Shown piece after piece: positions 1-9,816 of a stretch of 64,000 nucleotides of DNA. The stretch covers positions 124,001 to 188,000 of the forward strand of contig NZ_JACJRU010000011.1 of NCBI RefSeq assembly GCF_014697425.1. Direction: 5' to 3'. Position 1 is the first letter of the stretch, and each line of letters starts with the position of its first letter. The stretch is from Nostoc sp. FACHB-110. Lineage in GTDB: Bacteria > Cyanobacteriota > Cyanobacteriia > Cyanobacteriales > Nostocaceae. The notes beneath the pieces are model-generated. The model ran no database searches, had not been told where the DNA came from, and saw only the letters and a list, made by a program, of their open reading frames with translations. Position numbers and translations under genes: made by a program.

Positions 1-2526
1 AGTAAAGGGAAGATATTTGGGATCTATTTGTGAGATTAACGCTGCTTGTTTTATGATTCCCTTAAAATTCCCCTTCATTACTAATTCATAAAGAGTTTCT
101 ATCTCGGCAGGAGGTGGCAATACTAGTTCAGTACTATCTAGAATTAATGGGTTTTCTGTGGTTTGCTCTTCATACAGCCACTCTAAATCGAGATATTTTC
201 GCAATTTTTGAAATAATGCGATCGCCTGCACTGGTTTCGCCATAAAATCGTTACCACCAGCTTCAATGCTGCGATGTTGGTCGCTTTCAAACACGCTGGC
301 TGAAGACACAATAATGATGATGTGTTTAAAAGTTTCGGACTGGCGAATGCGGTGAATTAACTCAAAACCATCCAGTTCTGGCATTAACAAGTCAGTAATC
401 ACTAAATCTGGCTGAAATTGGGCGATTTTTTGCCAACCTTCTGCACCATCATTGGCTTCTGTAACTTCAAACCCAATGGGAGCCAGCAAGTTATAAATCA
501 CAGAGCGATTTTCCCATTTATCATCTACAACTAAAATCTTGGGTTTGCGGTCTTTAATGCCGATAATTTGTCCATAATCATCAGCTTGGGAAGTTTTCAC
601 CCATTCTTGCGCTTCTGGTAAGTCAACATCAAACCAAAAAATACTGCCAATGCCAATTTCACTTTGAACGTGAATAGTACTATCCATCAGTGCCACAATT
701 CTTTGGCTAATGGCTAATCCTAAGCCTGTACCTTCGATTTGTCGCCGTCTGTCGCCTACTTGCTCAAAAGGTTGAAAGATGGCTTGGAGTTTTTCTTGGG
801 GGATACCTACACCTGTGTCGCGGACTTCAAAGCGGATTTTACCTTCGGCGGCATAGCTGATGGTAAAGCTGACTTGACCCGCATCAGTAAATTTAATGGC
901 GTTACTGAGGAGGTTAATTAAGACTTGGCGCAGGCGTTTTTCATCGGCGCGGATACCAATGGGTAATTCGCTGGCAAATTGATAACTGAATTGAATACCT
1001 TTGAGTTCCGCACGAATGCGACACATTTCGGCAACACCTTGCAGAAAAGCCGGCAAGTGGAAATCACTGGTCATCAGTTCCACTTTTTGGGCTTCGATTT
1101 TTGACAAGTCGAGGATGTCGTTGATTAAGGTGAGCAAATGGGAACCACACTGATAAATCACATCAATGCGCGATCGCTCGTCTTGTTGAAGATGTTTGGA
1201 ACGTTGTAAAATTTGGGCATAGCCGAGAATACCATTGAGTGGTGTGCGTAATTCATGGCTCATGTTAGCTAAAAATTCGCTTTTGGCATAACTGGCTGCT
1301 TCTGCGGCTTCTTTGGCTTGGGCGAGGGCAAATTCAGCTTGTTTGCGATCGCTAATATCGCGTGTTATGGCAACCATACCGAGAATATTGCCTTGGGTAT
1401 CTCGCCAAGGTGCTTTTGTCGTGAGAAAAGTGGTTGTCACTGCATCTTTGACAACTTCTTCCTCAAAAGTCTGGGGTTTGCCTGTGGTGATCACTTCCCG
1501 GTCTTTTTCCATGATTGCCGAGGCTAAATCTAAAGGCAAAATTTCCGTGTCGTCTTTGCCAATAATCTCTTCGATTGGTTTGCCGATAAAATTGGCTAAA
1601 TTAGAGTTTAAGGCGACATGACGACCTTGGCAGTCTTTGACAACAATAAAGTCTGGCGTACTTTCTAAAATCGAAGCTAGGAGGATGTTGTTTTCGCGTA
1701 ACTCTTCTTCAGCTTGTTTGCGATCGTGAATATCAGTACAAGTGCCAACCCATTCCTGGATACTACCATCTGCCGTTAATATCGGTACACCCCGCGTGAT
1801 GATATGACGATACTCGCCATCATACCGTCGCAGTCGAAATTCTTGCTGATATTTGGTGCGCGTTTGCACAGCAATTTCCCATGCTTGCGCTATGTGAGGA
1901 CGATCATCAGGATGAATCGCATTTAACCATCCCCAACCTTGAGACTCTTCTATGGTTTGTCCAGTAAATGTGTTCCAAGCTTGATTTTCATAGGTCGTCA
2001 CGCCATTGGCTGGTACTGTCCAAATCATTTCCGAAGTGGCAGTACTCAAATATCGATAACGTTCTTCGCTACGTTGAAGAGCAATTTCAGTTTCTTTGCG
2101 TTGTGTAATGTTTTGGGTAAACATCATGATGCCACCAATTTCACCATTAGCGAGATGCCAAGGACGAATTGACCAATTCACCCATTCTATGGAACCATCA
2201 GCACGGGGGAAGGAATCTTCTTCTTGTTGAGCAATTGCTCCTGCTAAACACTGTTGGTGAACTTGTTTCCAGGCTTCAGGTACATCAGGAAAAATTTCGT
2301 AATGAGATTTCCCAATAATGTCTTTGGTTAATTTATAGTCTTCTAGCCATTTATGGCTGACAGCTAGATAGCGCATATCTCGATCAAATATGACTATCCC
2401 CATCGGGACATATTCAATTGATTGATGTATGGCTTGTTCTATTAAATTGAAATTTCTTTCAGTTTTGGCTTCCATCCCCTCAGATTGAGCTTGTTGGGGG
2501 TTGGTTTGCTCTGATGTTTCGCTCAT
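1..2526 (-). CDS. Multi-PAS hybrid histidine kinase (3' end outside window)
   Basis: This is a cytoplasmic sensor kinase of a two-component system; its signal is unknown. Reading the minus strand from ATG at 2526 gives 842 uninterrupted codons to the window edge, so the C-terminus is missing. No membrane segment is visible. Domain order: three PAS/PAC modules (about residues 30-410), a HisKA domain with the phospho-acceptor motif MSHELRTPLNGILGY, a HATPase with RDTGVGIP and GTGLGLAISQR, then a receiver domain (VVDDKWENRS, VITDLLMPELDG). A further tail after the receiver begins just before the edge. A GGAG sequence lies about 14 bases before the start. The architecture is common in Nostocales, and the missing tail could hold an HPt or a second receiver. 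Confidence 0.9.
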   Translation of the reverse strand, partial: MSETSEQTNPQQAQSEGMEAKTERNFNLIEQAIHQSIEYVPMGIVIFDRDMRYLAVSHKWLEDYKLTKDIIGKSHYEIFPDVPEAWKQVHQQCLAGAIAQQEEDSFPRADGSIEWVNWSIRPWHLANGEIGGIMMFTQNITQRKETEIALQRSEERYRYLSTATSEMIWTVPANGVTTYENQAWNTFTGQTIEESQGWGWLNAIHPDDRPHIAQAWEIAVQTRTKYQQEFRLRRYDGEYRHIITRGVPILTADGSIQEWVGTCTDIHDRKQAEEELRENNILLASILESTPDFIVVKDCQGRHVALNSNLANFIGKPIEEIIGKDDTEILPLDLASAIMEKDREVITTGKPQTFEEEVVKDAVTTTFLTTKAPWRDTQGNILGMVAITRDISDRKQAEFALAQAKEAAEAASYAKSEFLANMSHELRTPLNGILGYAQILQRSKHLQQDERSRIDVIYQCGSHLLTLINDILDLSKIEAQKVELMTSDFHLPAFLQGVAEMCRIRAELKGIQFSYQFASELPIGIRADEKRLRQVLINLLSNAIKFTDAGQVSFTISYAAEGKIRFEVRDTGVGIPQEKLQAIFQPFEQVGDRRRQIEGTGLGLAISQRIVALMDSTIHVQSEIGIGSIFWFDVDLPEAQEWVKTSQADDYGQIIGIKDRKPKILVVDDKWENRSVIYNLLAPIGFEVTEANDGAEGWQKIAQFQPDLVITDLLMPELDGFELIHRIRQSETFKHIIIIVSSASVFESDQHRSIEAGGNDFMAKPVQAIALFQKLRKYLDLEWLYEEQTTENPLILDSTELVLPPPAEIETLYELVMKGNFKGIIKQAALISQIDPKYLPFT

Positions 2527-2720
2527 GCTTGTTGGTTATTTGTTCTCCTGCAAGTTTTCTGAGGGGAACCCACTATGTAAATGTGTGGGTTAATATCGGG
2601 AAATAGATTGGAGTCGTTAGCAAACCTACCTGATATTCAGAGTTCCCTAAAAATTCAGCAAACGAACAACAAAACAGTGAAGATGAGCAGATTAAATTTA
2701 TTTAATAAAATTAAAATTTA

Positions 2721-2900
2721 TGATTTATAGCGTTGCCAATTCTGGTGATGTACAAAATCACAGCCTACGCAGAAGCTCATTGCCCCTAGCTGATACTAAA
2801 AATATCTATTTGATTTATAGCGTTGCCAATTCTGGTGATGTACAAAATCACAGCCTACGCAGAAGCTCATTGCCCCTAGCTGATACTAAAAATATCTATT
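2721..2900. repeat. Two perfect tandem copies of a 90-bp unit
   Basis: Bases 2721-2810 are repeated without a mismatch as 2811-2900. The unit length is a multiple of three and the plus strand stays open through both copies, giving a 31-residue peptide twice, but I see no ribosome binding site. Two short hairpins follow immediately (TCTCAC...GTGAGA near 2913-2929, CCCCATATTTGGGG near 2933-2946). The array lies between the divergent kinase start and the purT 3' end. The lack of divergence implies a recent duplication or an actively homogenised repeat. Confidence 0.9.
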
Positions 2901-2968
2901 TGTAGAGTTTTTTCTCACCCAGAGTGAGAATACCCCATATTTGGGGCATCCTATGATTTTAAATTTGT

Positions 2969-4147
2969 TCAAGTCGAAATAATTTGAACTTTACTTGCGG
3001 CTGTTGTGGCTTTTTCTCTTGCTTGTTGAACATTCTCAGCCTGAGCTAAAGCGACACCCATACGGCGATAAGGATGAGCCGAAGGTTTACCAAATAATTT
3101 TATATCGACATTTTTTTGGGCTAAAGCTTCAGCCACACCAATAAAAGAAATTGAATCTGATTTTTCTGAGGCTAAAATTACTGCACTCGCTGAAGGGCCA
3201 AACTGTTCAATATGAGGAATGGGTAAGCCTAAAACCGCCCTTAAATGTAATTCAAATTCATTCAAATTTTGAGAAATTAATGTCACCATCCCTGTATCAT
3301 GGGGTCGGGGTGAAAGTTCCGAAAAGATGACTTCATCTTTAGTGATGAAAAATTCCACACCAAAAATTCCGGCTCCACCTAAAGCATCGGTGACTTTTTT
3401 CGCTATAGCTTGAGATTGTAAGATTTTATCTTCAGCTATGCCTGCTGGTTGCCAAGACTCTTGATAGTCGCCTCTTTCTTGACGATGACCGATAGGTGAA
3501 CAGAAAATTGTTGGGGCATTCCATTGCTTAATTGTCAGCAATGTAATTTCAATTTCAAAGTTAATAAATTCCTCTACAATGACTTTTTGACTATCACCTC
3601 TAGAATTTGCGATCGCATAATTCCAAGCCTGTTCAACTTCATCTTGATTCGCCACTACAGATTGACCTTTTCCAGAAGATGACATTACAGGTTTGACTAC
3701 ATTGGGAAAGCCAATTTCATCAGAGATTGCGATTAATTCTTCTAAAGTGACAGCATAACCATATTTAGCAGTTCTAATGCCTAACTCTTTGTTTGCCAAT
3801 TCCCGAATTCTATCGCGGTTCATTGTGTAGTTAGTCGCCGCCGCCGTCGGAATAACTGTAATCCCTCTTTGTTCAAATTCTAGTAGCTTTTCTGTTCTAA
3901 TTGCTTCAATTTCTGGTATTATTAAATCAGGCTGATGCTTTGTCACCACTGCTTCTAAATCATCCGCACTCAGCATAGAAATAACTTCCGCACAATCAGC
4001 AACCTGCATCGCTGGGGCATTGGCATAGCGGTCAACAGCAATTACATAATTACCCAACCGTTGCGCCGCAATTACGAATTCTTTTCCGAGTTCGCCTGAA
4101 CCCAAGAGCATCAGTTTTTTGGGCAACTTAATCGAATCACTCATCAA
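2969..4147 (-). CDS. purT: Formate-dependent phosphoribosylglycinamide formyltransferase
   Basis: PurT is the ATP-grasp enzyme that uses formate and ATP to formylate GAR in purine synthesis, an alternative to folate-dependent PurN. The 392-residue product has the usual length. It shows the N-terminal nucleotide-fold motif MLLGSGELGKE, the ATP-grasp lid region (VVKPVMSSSGKGQS), the metal/ATP segment FGVEFFITKDEVIFSELSPR and the C-terminal FGKPSAHPYRRMGVALA typical of PurT. Translation could begin at either of two adjacent Met codons. The gene stands alone, between a repeat-bearing spacer and the pentapeptide gene 47 bp upstream. Confidence 0.95.
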   Translation of the reverse strand: MMSDSIKLPKKLMLLGSGELGKEFVIAAQRLGNYVIAVDRYANAPAMQVADCAEVISMLSADDLEAVVTKHQPDLIIPEIEAIRTEKLLEFEQRGITVIPTAAATNYTMNRDRIRELANKELGIRTAKYGYAVTLEELIAISDEIGFPNVVKPVMSSSGKGQSVVANQDEVEQAWNYAIANSRGDSQKVIVEEFINFEIEITLLTIKQWNAPTIFCSPIGHRQERGDYQESWQPAGIAEDKILQSQAIAKKVTDALGGAGIFGVEFFITKDEVIFSELSPRPHDTGMVTLISQNLNEFELHLRAVLGLPIPHIEQFGPSASAVILASEKSDSISFIGVAEALAQKNVDIKLFGKPSAHPYRRMGVALAQAENVQQAREKATTAASKVQIIST

Positions 4148-4194
4148 TTTATCCAGAAAATTTTCAGTATCATCATCTTATAATTTTTTGGATT

Positions 4195-4692
4195 TTAATC
4201 ATCATTACTTTGATGAGTAAATTTAGCCCCGCGCAACTTTAAATCTTGATACTGTAGCTGAGTTAAACCACTACCTTCACCAAACTGACATCCTGCGACT
4301 AAAGCCTCTGTCCAAATAGTTTCATTCAGCGTTGCACCTGTTAAATCAGCGTTGCGTAAGTCTGCTTTCGTAAAGTTAGCAAACAGGAGGTCAGCATTAA
4401 CTAGGCTGCTATGTTGTAGATTTGCATTAGTTAAGTTACCTCTAATAAAATTTACCTCATCTAATCTCAAATTAGATAAATCAGCCCCAACTAAATAAGG
4501 AAACTTTAGCTGCTGAGGATTTTGTAAGAATCGCATCATACACACTATATTGGCTTCATTTAATTGAATTTTGGTTAAAAACTCATAACGCCCTATTCCC
4601 AATTGCTTGAGAGTTTTTAACCGTTGTTCAGGATGCTGTTGTAAAAATTCAATTGCTCTATTTTGTAATTCTCGAGTGGATGAATCAAGCAT
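4195..4692 (-). CDS. Pentapeptide-repeat protein
   Basis: This 165-residue soluble protein carries a short run of A(D/N)LXX pentapeptides from about residue 68 to 130 (for example [39 protein letters not shown]), predicted to form a right-handed quadrilateral beta-helix. The first 60 residues are helical and not repetitive. No signal peptide or membrane segment is seen. Pentapeptide proteins are very numerous in Nostoc and most have no assigned role, so none is assigned here. It is co-directional with purT and with the histidine kinase whose 3' end lies 36 bp upstream. Confidence 0.8.
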   Translation of the reverse strand: MLDSSTRELQNRAIEFLQQHPEQRLKTLKQLGIGRYEFLTKIQLNEANIVCMMRFLQNPQQLKFPYLVGADLSNLRLDEVNFIRGNLTNANLQHSSLVNADLLFANFTKADLRNADLTGATLNETIWTEALVAGCQFGEGSGLTQLQYQDLKLRGAKFTHQSNDD

Positions 4693-4728
4693 TATGAATA
4701 TTAAACACTGTTAAGAAATATTTTATAC

Positions 4729-5946
4729 TTATTTAATAGGCAAGACTATCTTAATTGTAGTACCTTTGTTAATCCGGGAAATACATTCAATAGAGCCACT
4801 ATGTTGCTCAACAATGATTTGATGGCAAATAGATAAACCTAAACCTGTGCCTTGACCAACAGGCTTAGTAGTAAAAAAAGGTTGGAAAATACTTTGACAA
4901 ATATCTTCGCTCATCCCACAGCCATTGTCAGTAACTGAGATAGTAACTTGATTTTCCTGGGATTGGAATGTGCTAATCCAAATAGTTGGGATTTCATCTT
5001 TATTACCATTAAAAAAGCTTTCTTTTTCAGTTAAAGCATCAATGGCATTAGTAATTAGGTTGAGAAATACTTGATTTAAAAGGCGAGGATTACAATAAAT
5101 GCGGGAGATTTTTCCGTAATCTTTCACTACTGAAATAGCGTGGTTGTTACTGGCAAAACGGTTAAGTCGATGTTGCAAAATTACAAGTGTACTATCAATA
5201 CCTTGATGAATATCAGCTTTTTTATAGTCAGATTCATTCAAGCGCGAAAAACTAGAGAGTGATTCCACAATTTCACTAATTCTAGTTGTCCCAGTCTCCA
5301 TTGATTCTAACAGTTTTGGTAAATCTAGATGGATAAACTTTAGGTCGCTGTTGGCAAGAGCTTTAGCAATTTTAGCTTCTGGGTTAGGATATACAGTGGC
5401 ATAAGTCGCTAAAAGATTGAGTAAGTCAGTAGTATATTGGCGCAGATATTGTAAATTACCATGAATAAAACTGATAGGATTATTAATTTCATGGGCAACA
5501 CCAGCCACCATTTTTCCTAACGCTAACATAGTTTCGCGTTGAATTAATTGCATTTGATATTGCTGTGTTTCTTTTAATTTAGATAATGCCGATTCTGCAT
5601 TTTCTTTGGCTAGGCGATATTGTTCTTGAACTAAAAATAAGCGTTGTAATGTTCTGTAATAAATAGTAACACTAAATAAGACAAATAATGAGCCAAAAAA
5701 GAAAACCATTCCCGTGAGTAAGGGTATCCACTCAAATAGGCGGTTAATCGTTAAATAAATACATAAGGAATAACCACCTAAGAAAAAAACCATCAGCGAA
5801 AACATGATTCGCCAACTGAGTTTATCTGGTGCTATCTTGAATAATTTCAGAATTTTTCGTGTTTTGAGAATGGATAGTACCATTACTCCAGCGCCAAGAC
5901 TAATCAATGTGGAAATCAAAGCCAGAATTATTGATGAACTTAACAT
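4729..5946 (-). CDS. Membrane-bound sensor histidine kinase
   Basis: The product is a 405-residue transmembrane sensor kinase. The N-terminus has three hydrophobic segments (about residues 4-26, 47-68, 75-98), followed by a coiled-coil linker (about 105-140), a dimerisation/phospho-acceptor region with VAGVAHEINNPISFIHGN, and a HATPase domain with NLITNAIDA (N box), VTDNGCGMS (G1) and GQGTGLGLSICHQII (G2). No PAS, HAMP or receiver is present. The H box with HEINNP is the type common in cyanobacterial kinases. No response regulator is adjacent, so its partner is unknown. Confidence 0.88.
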   Translation of the reverse strand: MLSSSIILALISTLISLGAGVMVLSILKTRKILKLFKIAPDKLSWRIMFSLMVFFLGGYSLCIYLTINRLFEWIPLLTGMVFFFGSLFVLFSVTIYYRTLQRLFLVQEQYRLAKENAESALSKLKETQQYQMQLIQRETMLALGKMVAGVAHEINNPISFIHGNLQYLRQYTTDLLNLLATYATVYPNPEAKIAKALANSDLKFIHLDLPKLLESMETGTTRISEIVESLSSFSRLNESDYKKADIHQGIDSTLVILQHRLNRFASNNHAISVVKDYGKISRIYCNPRLLNQVFLNLITNAIDALTEKESFFNGNKDEIPTIWISTFQSQENQVTISVTDNGCGMSEDICQSIFQPFFTTKPVGQGTGLGLSICHQIIVEQHSGSIECISRINKGTTIKIVLPIK

Positions 5947-6125
5947 CGTATTCAGCCAAAACTAAGAGCAAAATAGGCTAAACTTTCACCAAACACATAG
6001 GGAAATATTCGTTTTGAGTTGACGGTATCACAGGAATTTTAGTAAGAGAAATGATGGAACCAATATTTTAAACCTGACTGGCTAAAGTTGAAAATATTTT
6101 AATGGCAGCATCATAATCTCATCAT

Positions 6126-6153
6126 AAAAATACCCTTACCAAAGAGCAAGGGT
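6126..6153 (-). terminator. Rho-independent terminator of the ABC-F gene
   Basis: On the minus strand, ACCCTT and AAGGGT form a 6-bp stem around a 10-base loop, followed by ATTTTTA. It lies about 55 bp beyond the stop codon of the ABC-F gene. It is short but correctly oriented. Confidence 0.55.
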
Positions 6154-6206
6154 TGACAGACTCTATCAAGACAAATCAAAAAAACTTCAAGACAGCTTCA
6201 TTAATT

Positions 6207-8135
6207 TTAAGATTCGATTTCGGCTAATTCTAACCAGCGTTCTGTAGCAGTATCAATTGCTTGTTTGAGGTTTTCTACTTGTTCGTAGATTTTTTGGACT
6301 TGGCTATAATTTCCTGGCGCAACTTTATTCATGGCTGTTTCGGCTTCAGCTTTTTCGGCTTCTAGTTGAGAAATTTTAGCTTCTAATTGTTCAAATTCAC
6401 GCTTCTCCCAATTGGATAACCGACGGCGTTTTTTGGGTTCGCTATCTTTAGTTTGAGTAGCTGTTTGGGCTGCGGAATTTTTAGGTTTTTCTTGAGTTTT
6501 TGCTGCTTCTTGTTGTGCTGCTTCTTCGGCTTTTTTATAATCGAGATAAACTGAATAATTCCCCGGATATTGCCGAATATTGCCGCCTTCTTCTAAGGCA
6601 AAGATTGTGTCTACAGTGCGGTCTAAAAAGTAGCGATCGTGCGACACTGCTATTACACTACCAGAAAAGTCTTCTAAATAGTCTTCTAAGACTGCTAATG
6701 TCTGCACATCTAAATCGTTAGTAGGTTCGTCTAAGATTAAAACATTGGGCGCGCTGATTAATATACGTAGCAAGAATAAACGGCGTTTTTCGCCACCCGA
6801 AAGTTTATGAATTGGCGCGTACTGTTGGTTTCCGGGAAAGAGAAACCTTTCTAACATTTGGGATGCAGTAATTTTTGTGCCATCAGCAATTTGCACAAAT
6901 TCGCCTTCTTCTTTGATGTAGTCAATCACGCGCTGATTTTCATTCAAAGCTGTGAGTAATTCTTCGGAATGTTGGTCAAAATAACCAATGTGAATTGTCG
7001 AACCAATCTCTACATTACCAGAATCTGGCTGTACACGTCCGGTAATCATATTCATTAAAGTAGACTTACCTGCGCCGTTTCCGCCAATAATACCAATGCG
7101 GTCTTCGGGGCTGAATTCGTAAGTAAAATCTTTAATCAGAGTTCTATCGTTATAAGCTTTAGAAATATTCTGGATGTCAATAACTTTTTTACCGATGCGG
7201 CGGCTGACTGTGGAAATATCTACTTTGCCTAAACCTTGTTTAAATTCGGTTTCGCGCATGGCATGGATGCGCTGAATTCTGGCTTTTTGTTTGGTACTTC
7301 TAGCTTTGGGGCCACGCTTTAACCATTCTAATTCTCGCCGCAATACTCCTTGATGTTTGCGTTGAGTGCTGGCGGCTGATTCTTCGGCTAGGGCTTTCTT
7401 TTCGAGGTAATATGAATAGTTACCTGTGTAGGTGTAAATGTCACCTCTATCGATTTCGATGATGCGATTGGTGACTTTATCTAAGAAATAGCGATCGTGT
7501 GTAATCAATAATAATGCGCCGCGAAAGCGATTTAAATAACTTTGTAACCATTCTACAGAGAGTGCATCTAGATGGTTTGTCGGCTCATCCATCAGTAAAA
7601 CATCTGGTTCTGCAAGCAAGGCTGTAGCTAAGGCTATGCGCTTACGATATCCTCCCGATAATGTAGCTATGGGTGCATCAAAATCGGCAATTCCTAATTT
7701 TGTCAGAATTATTTTCGCGTTAGTTTCTAGTTCCCATGCGCCTGTTGCGTCCATTCTTTGCATAACGCTAGACAGGCGAGACATTAACTGAGTATCTTCA
7801 GGATAATGGGCGAGTTTATCTGATAGTTCTTCGTATTGGCGTACTAATATCATTTGTTCGCCACTGTCAGCAAAAACTTGCTCTAAAACTGTGCGACTTT
7901 CGTCTAAATCTGGTTGTTGGGGTAAGTAAATGATTTTAGCACCGGAGTTGGTGATAATTTGCCCACTATCAACTGTTTCTAGCCCGGCAATCATTTTTAA
8001 TAGTGTTGATTTACCAGAACCATTAGTACCAATTAAACCAACTTTATCATTAGCATCAATGCTAAAGTTAGCGTCTTTTAATATTTCTTTGATACCAAAA
8101 TCTTTTTTAACAGATTGGAGCGTAATAATACTCAT
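6207..8135 (-). CDS. ABC-F family ATPase (Uup/EttA-like)
   Basis: ABC-F proteins are soluble twin-ATPase factors acting on the ribosome, in translation or antibiotic protection, rather than transporters. The 642-residue product has two nucleotide-binding domains: Walker A GTNGSGKSTLLK and GGNGAGKSTLMN, signatures LSGGYRKRIALA and LSGGEKRRLFLL, and Walker B LLMDEPTNHLD and LILDEPTNDLD. The interdomain linker (about residues 245-320) is basic and helical. The C-terminal 90 residues are a charged coiled coil, a feature of the Uup subgroup. No membrane domain is encoded nearby. The subgroup assignment is tentative. Confidence 0.92.
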   Translation of the reverse strand: MSIITLQSVKKDFGIKEILKDANFSIDANDKVGLIGTNGSGKSTLLKMIAGLETVDSGQIITNSGAKIIYLPQQPDLDESRTVLEQVFADSGEQMILVRQYEELSDKLAHYPEDTQLMSRLSSVMQRMDATGAWELETNAKIILTKLGIADFDAPIATLSGGYRKRIALATALLAEPDVLLMDEPTNHLDALSVEWLQSYLNRFRGALLLITHDRYFLDKVTNRIIEIDRGDIYTYTGNYSYYLEKKALAEESAASTQRKHQGVLRRELEWLKRGPKARSTKQKARIQRIHAMRETEFKQGLGKVDISTVSRRIGKKVIDIQNISKAYNDRTLIKDFTYEFSPEDRIGIIGGNGAGKSTLMNMITGRVQPDSGNVEIGSTIHIGYFDQHSEELLTALNENQRVIDYIKEEGEFVQIADGTKITASQMLERFLFPGNQQYAPIHKLSGGEKRRLFLLRILISAPNVLILDEPTNDLDVQTLAVLEDYLEDFSGSVIAVSHDRYFLDRTVDTIFALEEGGNIRQYPGNYSVYLDYKKAEEAAQQEAAKTQEKPKNSAAQTATQTKDSEPKKRRRLSNWEKREFEQLEAKISQLEAEKAEAETAMNKVAPGNYSQVQKIYEQVENLKQAIDTATERWLELAEIES

Positions 8136-8206
8136 AATATAGATTTGTTATTTGCGATCGCCCGCCAGTAGGCAAGGTTCTTACCTTACCTACATTGTCC
8201 CAAATT

Positions 8207-8635
8207 TTAGGCAAATAAATCGAGGGGTAGATGTCCATACATTTCGTTGATTCCTCTTTCATCATAAGATTGGCAAGATACTAATACACCGCGATGATGT
8301 CCAGCGTAGGAATCAAGGTAGCACAGACCATTTTTGCCGTTTAATTTGATATAAACTGGCCCTTCGGTGGTGGGTAAATCAGCTGGGACTCCATAACCTA
8401 AAGCCCGTGAGTAAGTTTTCATCGCCAGTAGAGCTTCGGCGGCTGTGTCAGCACAAATGCCCAATATTTGATAGTCAGAAAGTTTGGTAATTAAAATTAA
8501 AGACTGACGCACCAAGGCTTTTTCCGCATTATCAAGGACTGGGGCAATATCTAAACAGTTGAATTTGTTGAGGAATTTTCTAGCATCAGCAACAGTCAGG
8601 GGGAGTTGGTTGGAGTTTGGCATAGATTTAATCAT
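8207..8635 (-). CDS. DUF1824 family protein
   Basis: This 142-residue soluble protein matches the cyanobacterial DUF1824 family by its general pattern: a helical N-terminus (TVADARKFLNKFNCL), a central segment on loss of activity state (LGICADTAAEALLAMKTYSRALGY) and a C-terminal beta region ending in GHHRGVLVSCQSYDERGINEMYGHLPLDLF. The family function is unknown. A second Met at residue 5 could be the true start. It is co-directional with the ABC-F gene, 71 bp from it, with a HIP1 site in the gap. Confidence 0.75.
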   Translation of the reverse strand: MIKSMPNSNQLPLTVADARKFLNKFNCLDIAPVLDNAEKALVRQSLILITKLSDYQILGICADTAAEALLAMKTYSRALGYGVPADLPTTEGPVYIKLNGKNGLCYLDSYAGHHRGVLVSCQSYDERGINEMYGHLPLDLFA

Positions 8636-8827
8636 GGTTTTCGAGAATTTGCCTTTTGTGTGAGGTGAACAGAATCAATTTTAGATTTTGGACTTGGGAT
8701 TTAGGATTGAATCTTGACTATAAAAGAAAGCAACGTGGGTGAGCATGATTCCTGGCATAAAGCAAAAAATCTCCCATCTTTAACCTAAAATTGTCACTGT
8801 GAAATATATTTGGTTAATTTACCTAAA

Positions 8828-9706
8828 CTACTGTTGATTAGGAACATTCCCCAGGTTGAAAATAAAGGGTACACCACTTTGGGATTTATCACCCATAACC
8901 AAAACTTTTGGCATTTGTGCGCCACCTGTTTTCCAGGCTTCAATTGCTTCTTTTTGCAAAACTAACTGTCCGCCTTGAGCTTTGAGCGTCTCGGCTAAAA
9001 GTCTTTGTGCTTCGGCTTTACCTTTAGCGCGATTAATTTCTGCCTGGGCTTCTTGTTCTGCTTCTCTGGCTATATAAACGGCTCTTTGGGCGCGTTGTTC
9101 GGCAATTTGTTTTTCTTCTACGGCTCTGGCAAATTCAGGCGAGAAAGTCAAGTCAACTACACTAGTATCTAGCACAATTATTCCGTATTTGTCTAAGCGA
9201 TCGCCTAACGCATTATCAAAGTCTTCTTTTAGTTCACTCCGTTTAGTAATAGCCTCTTCTACTGTTCTTTTGGCTGCTGCAATTTTAAATGCTTCTTGGG
9301 TTTGGGGAGCAATGATTTTTGATACTATATTTTCTAAACTTCCTTGTTTTCTTCTCACTTCTACTACCTGTGAAGGATCAAGACGGAAGTTAATGGCGAA
9401 TCGTGCCGATAAATTTTGTAAATCTTTGGTGGAACTTTCGGCTGGAACTTCAAATTTCTGTACTGTTAAATCATACACATCGATCACGGAAATCAAGGGC
9501 GGTTTCAAGTGAATTCCCTCCAATAAAGCACCATCTCTAGCTTTCCCCAAAATACTAATCACGCCTGCTTGCCCTGGATTGATAATGATAAAGGCATTCA
9601 GCCCAATAATCACCAGTATTCCTAACAAAATTCCTAAAATTGTCGTTTGCCAATTACCAAATTGTTGATTTCTCAAGGTTGTATCTCCTTTTGGATTTTC
9701 CCGCAA
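8828..9706 (-). CDS. SPFH/prohibitin-type membrane protein
   Basis: The 292-residue protein has a single N-terminal transmembrane helix (about residues 20-43) followed by a Band-7/SPFH domain. Diagnostic stretches are NPGQAGVISILGKARDGALLEGIHLKPP, FAINFRLDP, and a long charged helix rich in Ala/Glu (EEKQIAEQRAQRAVYIAREAEQEAQAEI broken by Arg/Lys) typical of prohibitins. Such proteins form ring-like membrane scaffolds, often with FtsH-type proteases. The upstream GGAG lies about 10 bases before the ATG. It is divergent from the ABC exporter gene, 110 bp away. Confidence 0.9.
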   Translation of the reverse strand: MRENPKGDTTLRNQQFGNWQTTILGILLGILVIIGLNAFIIINPGQAGVISILGKARDGALLEGIHLKPPLISVIDVYDLTVQKFEVPAESSTKDLQNLSARFAINFRLDPSQVVEVRRKQGSLENIVSKIIAPQTQEAFKIAAAKRTVEEAITKRSELKEDFDNALGDRLDKYGIIVLDTSVVDLTFSPEFARAVEEKQIAEQRAQRAVYIAREAEQEAQAEINRAKGKAEAQRLLAETLKAQGGQLVLQKEAIEAWKTGGAQMPKVLVMGDKSQSGVPFIFNLGNVPNQQ

Positions 9707-9816
9707 CTCCCATGTGATTGTGAGACTATATTTGCCTGTTGAGGCTGGCTAAATTTTACAAAAGTCAGATACTTCCTCTCCGTGTTATTATCAAATGCAC
9801 ACAATTTTAAACGACT

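Noticed and set aside
2720..2905. Plus-strand 61-codon open frame across the tandem repeat
   Set aside because: It is an exact translated duplication with no ribosome binding site, better explained as a 90-bp repeat whose length is a multiple of three.
2905..2955. Two hairpins after purT as a terminator
   Set aside because: The T-run lies on the wrong side of the stem for either strand, so canonical intrinsic termination is not supported.
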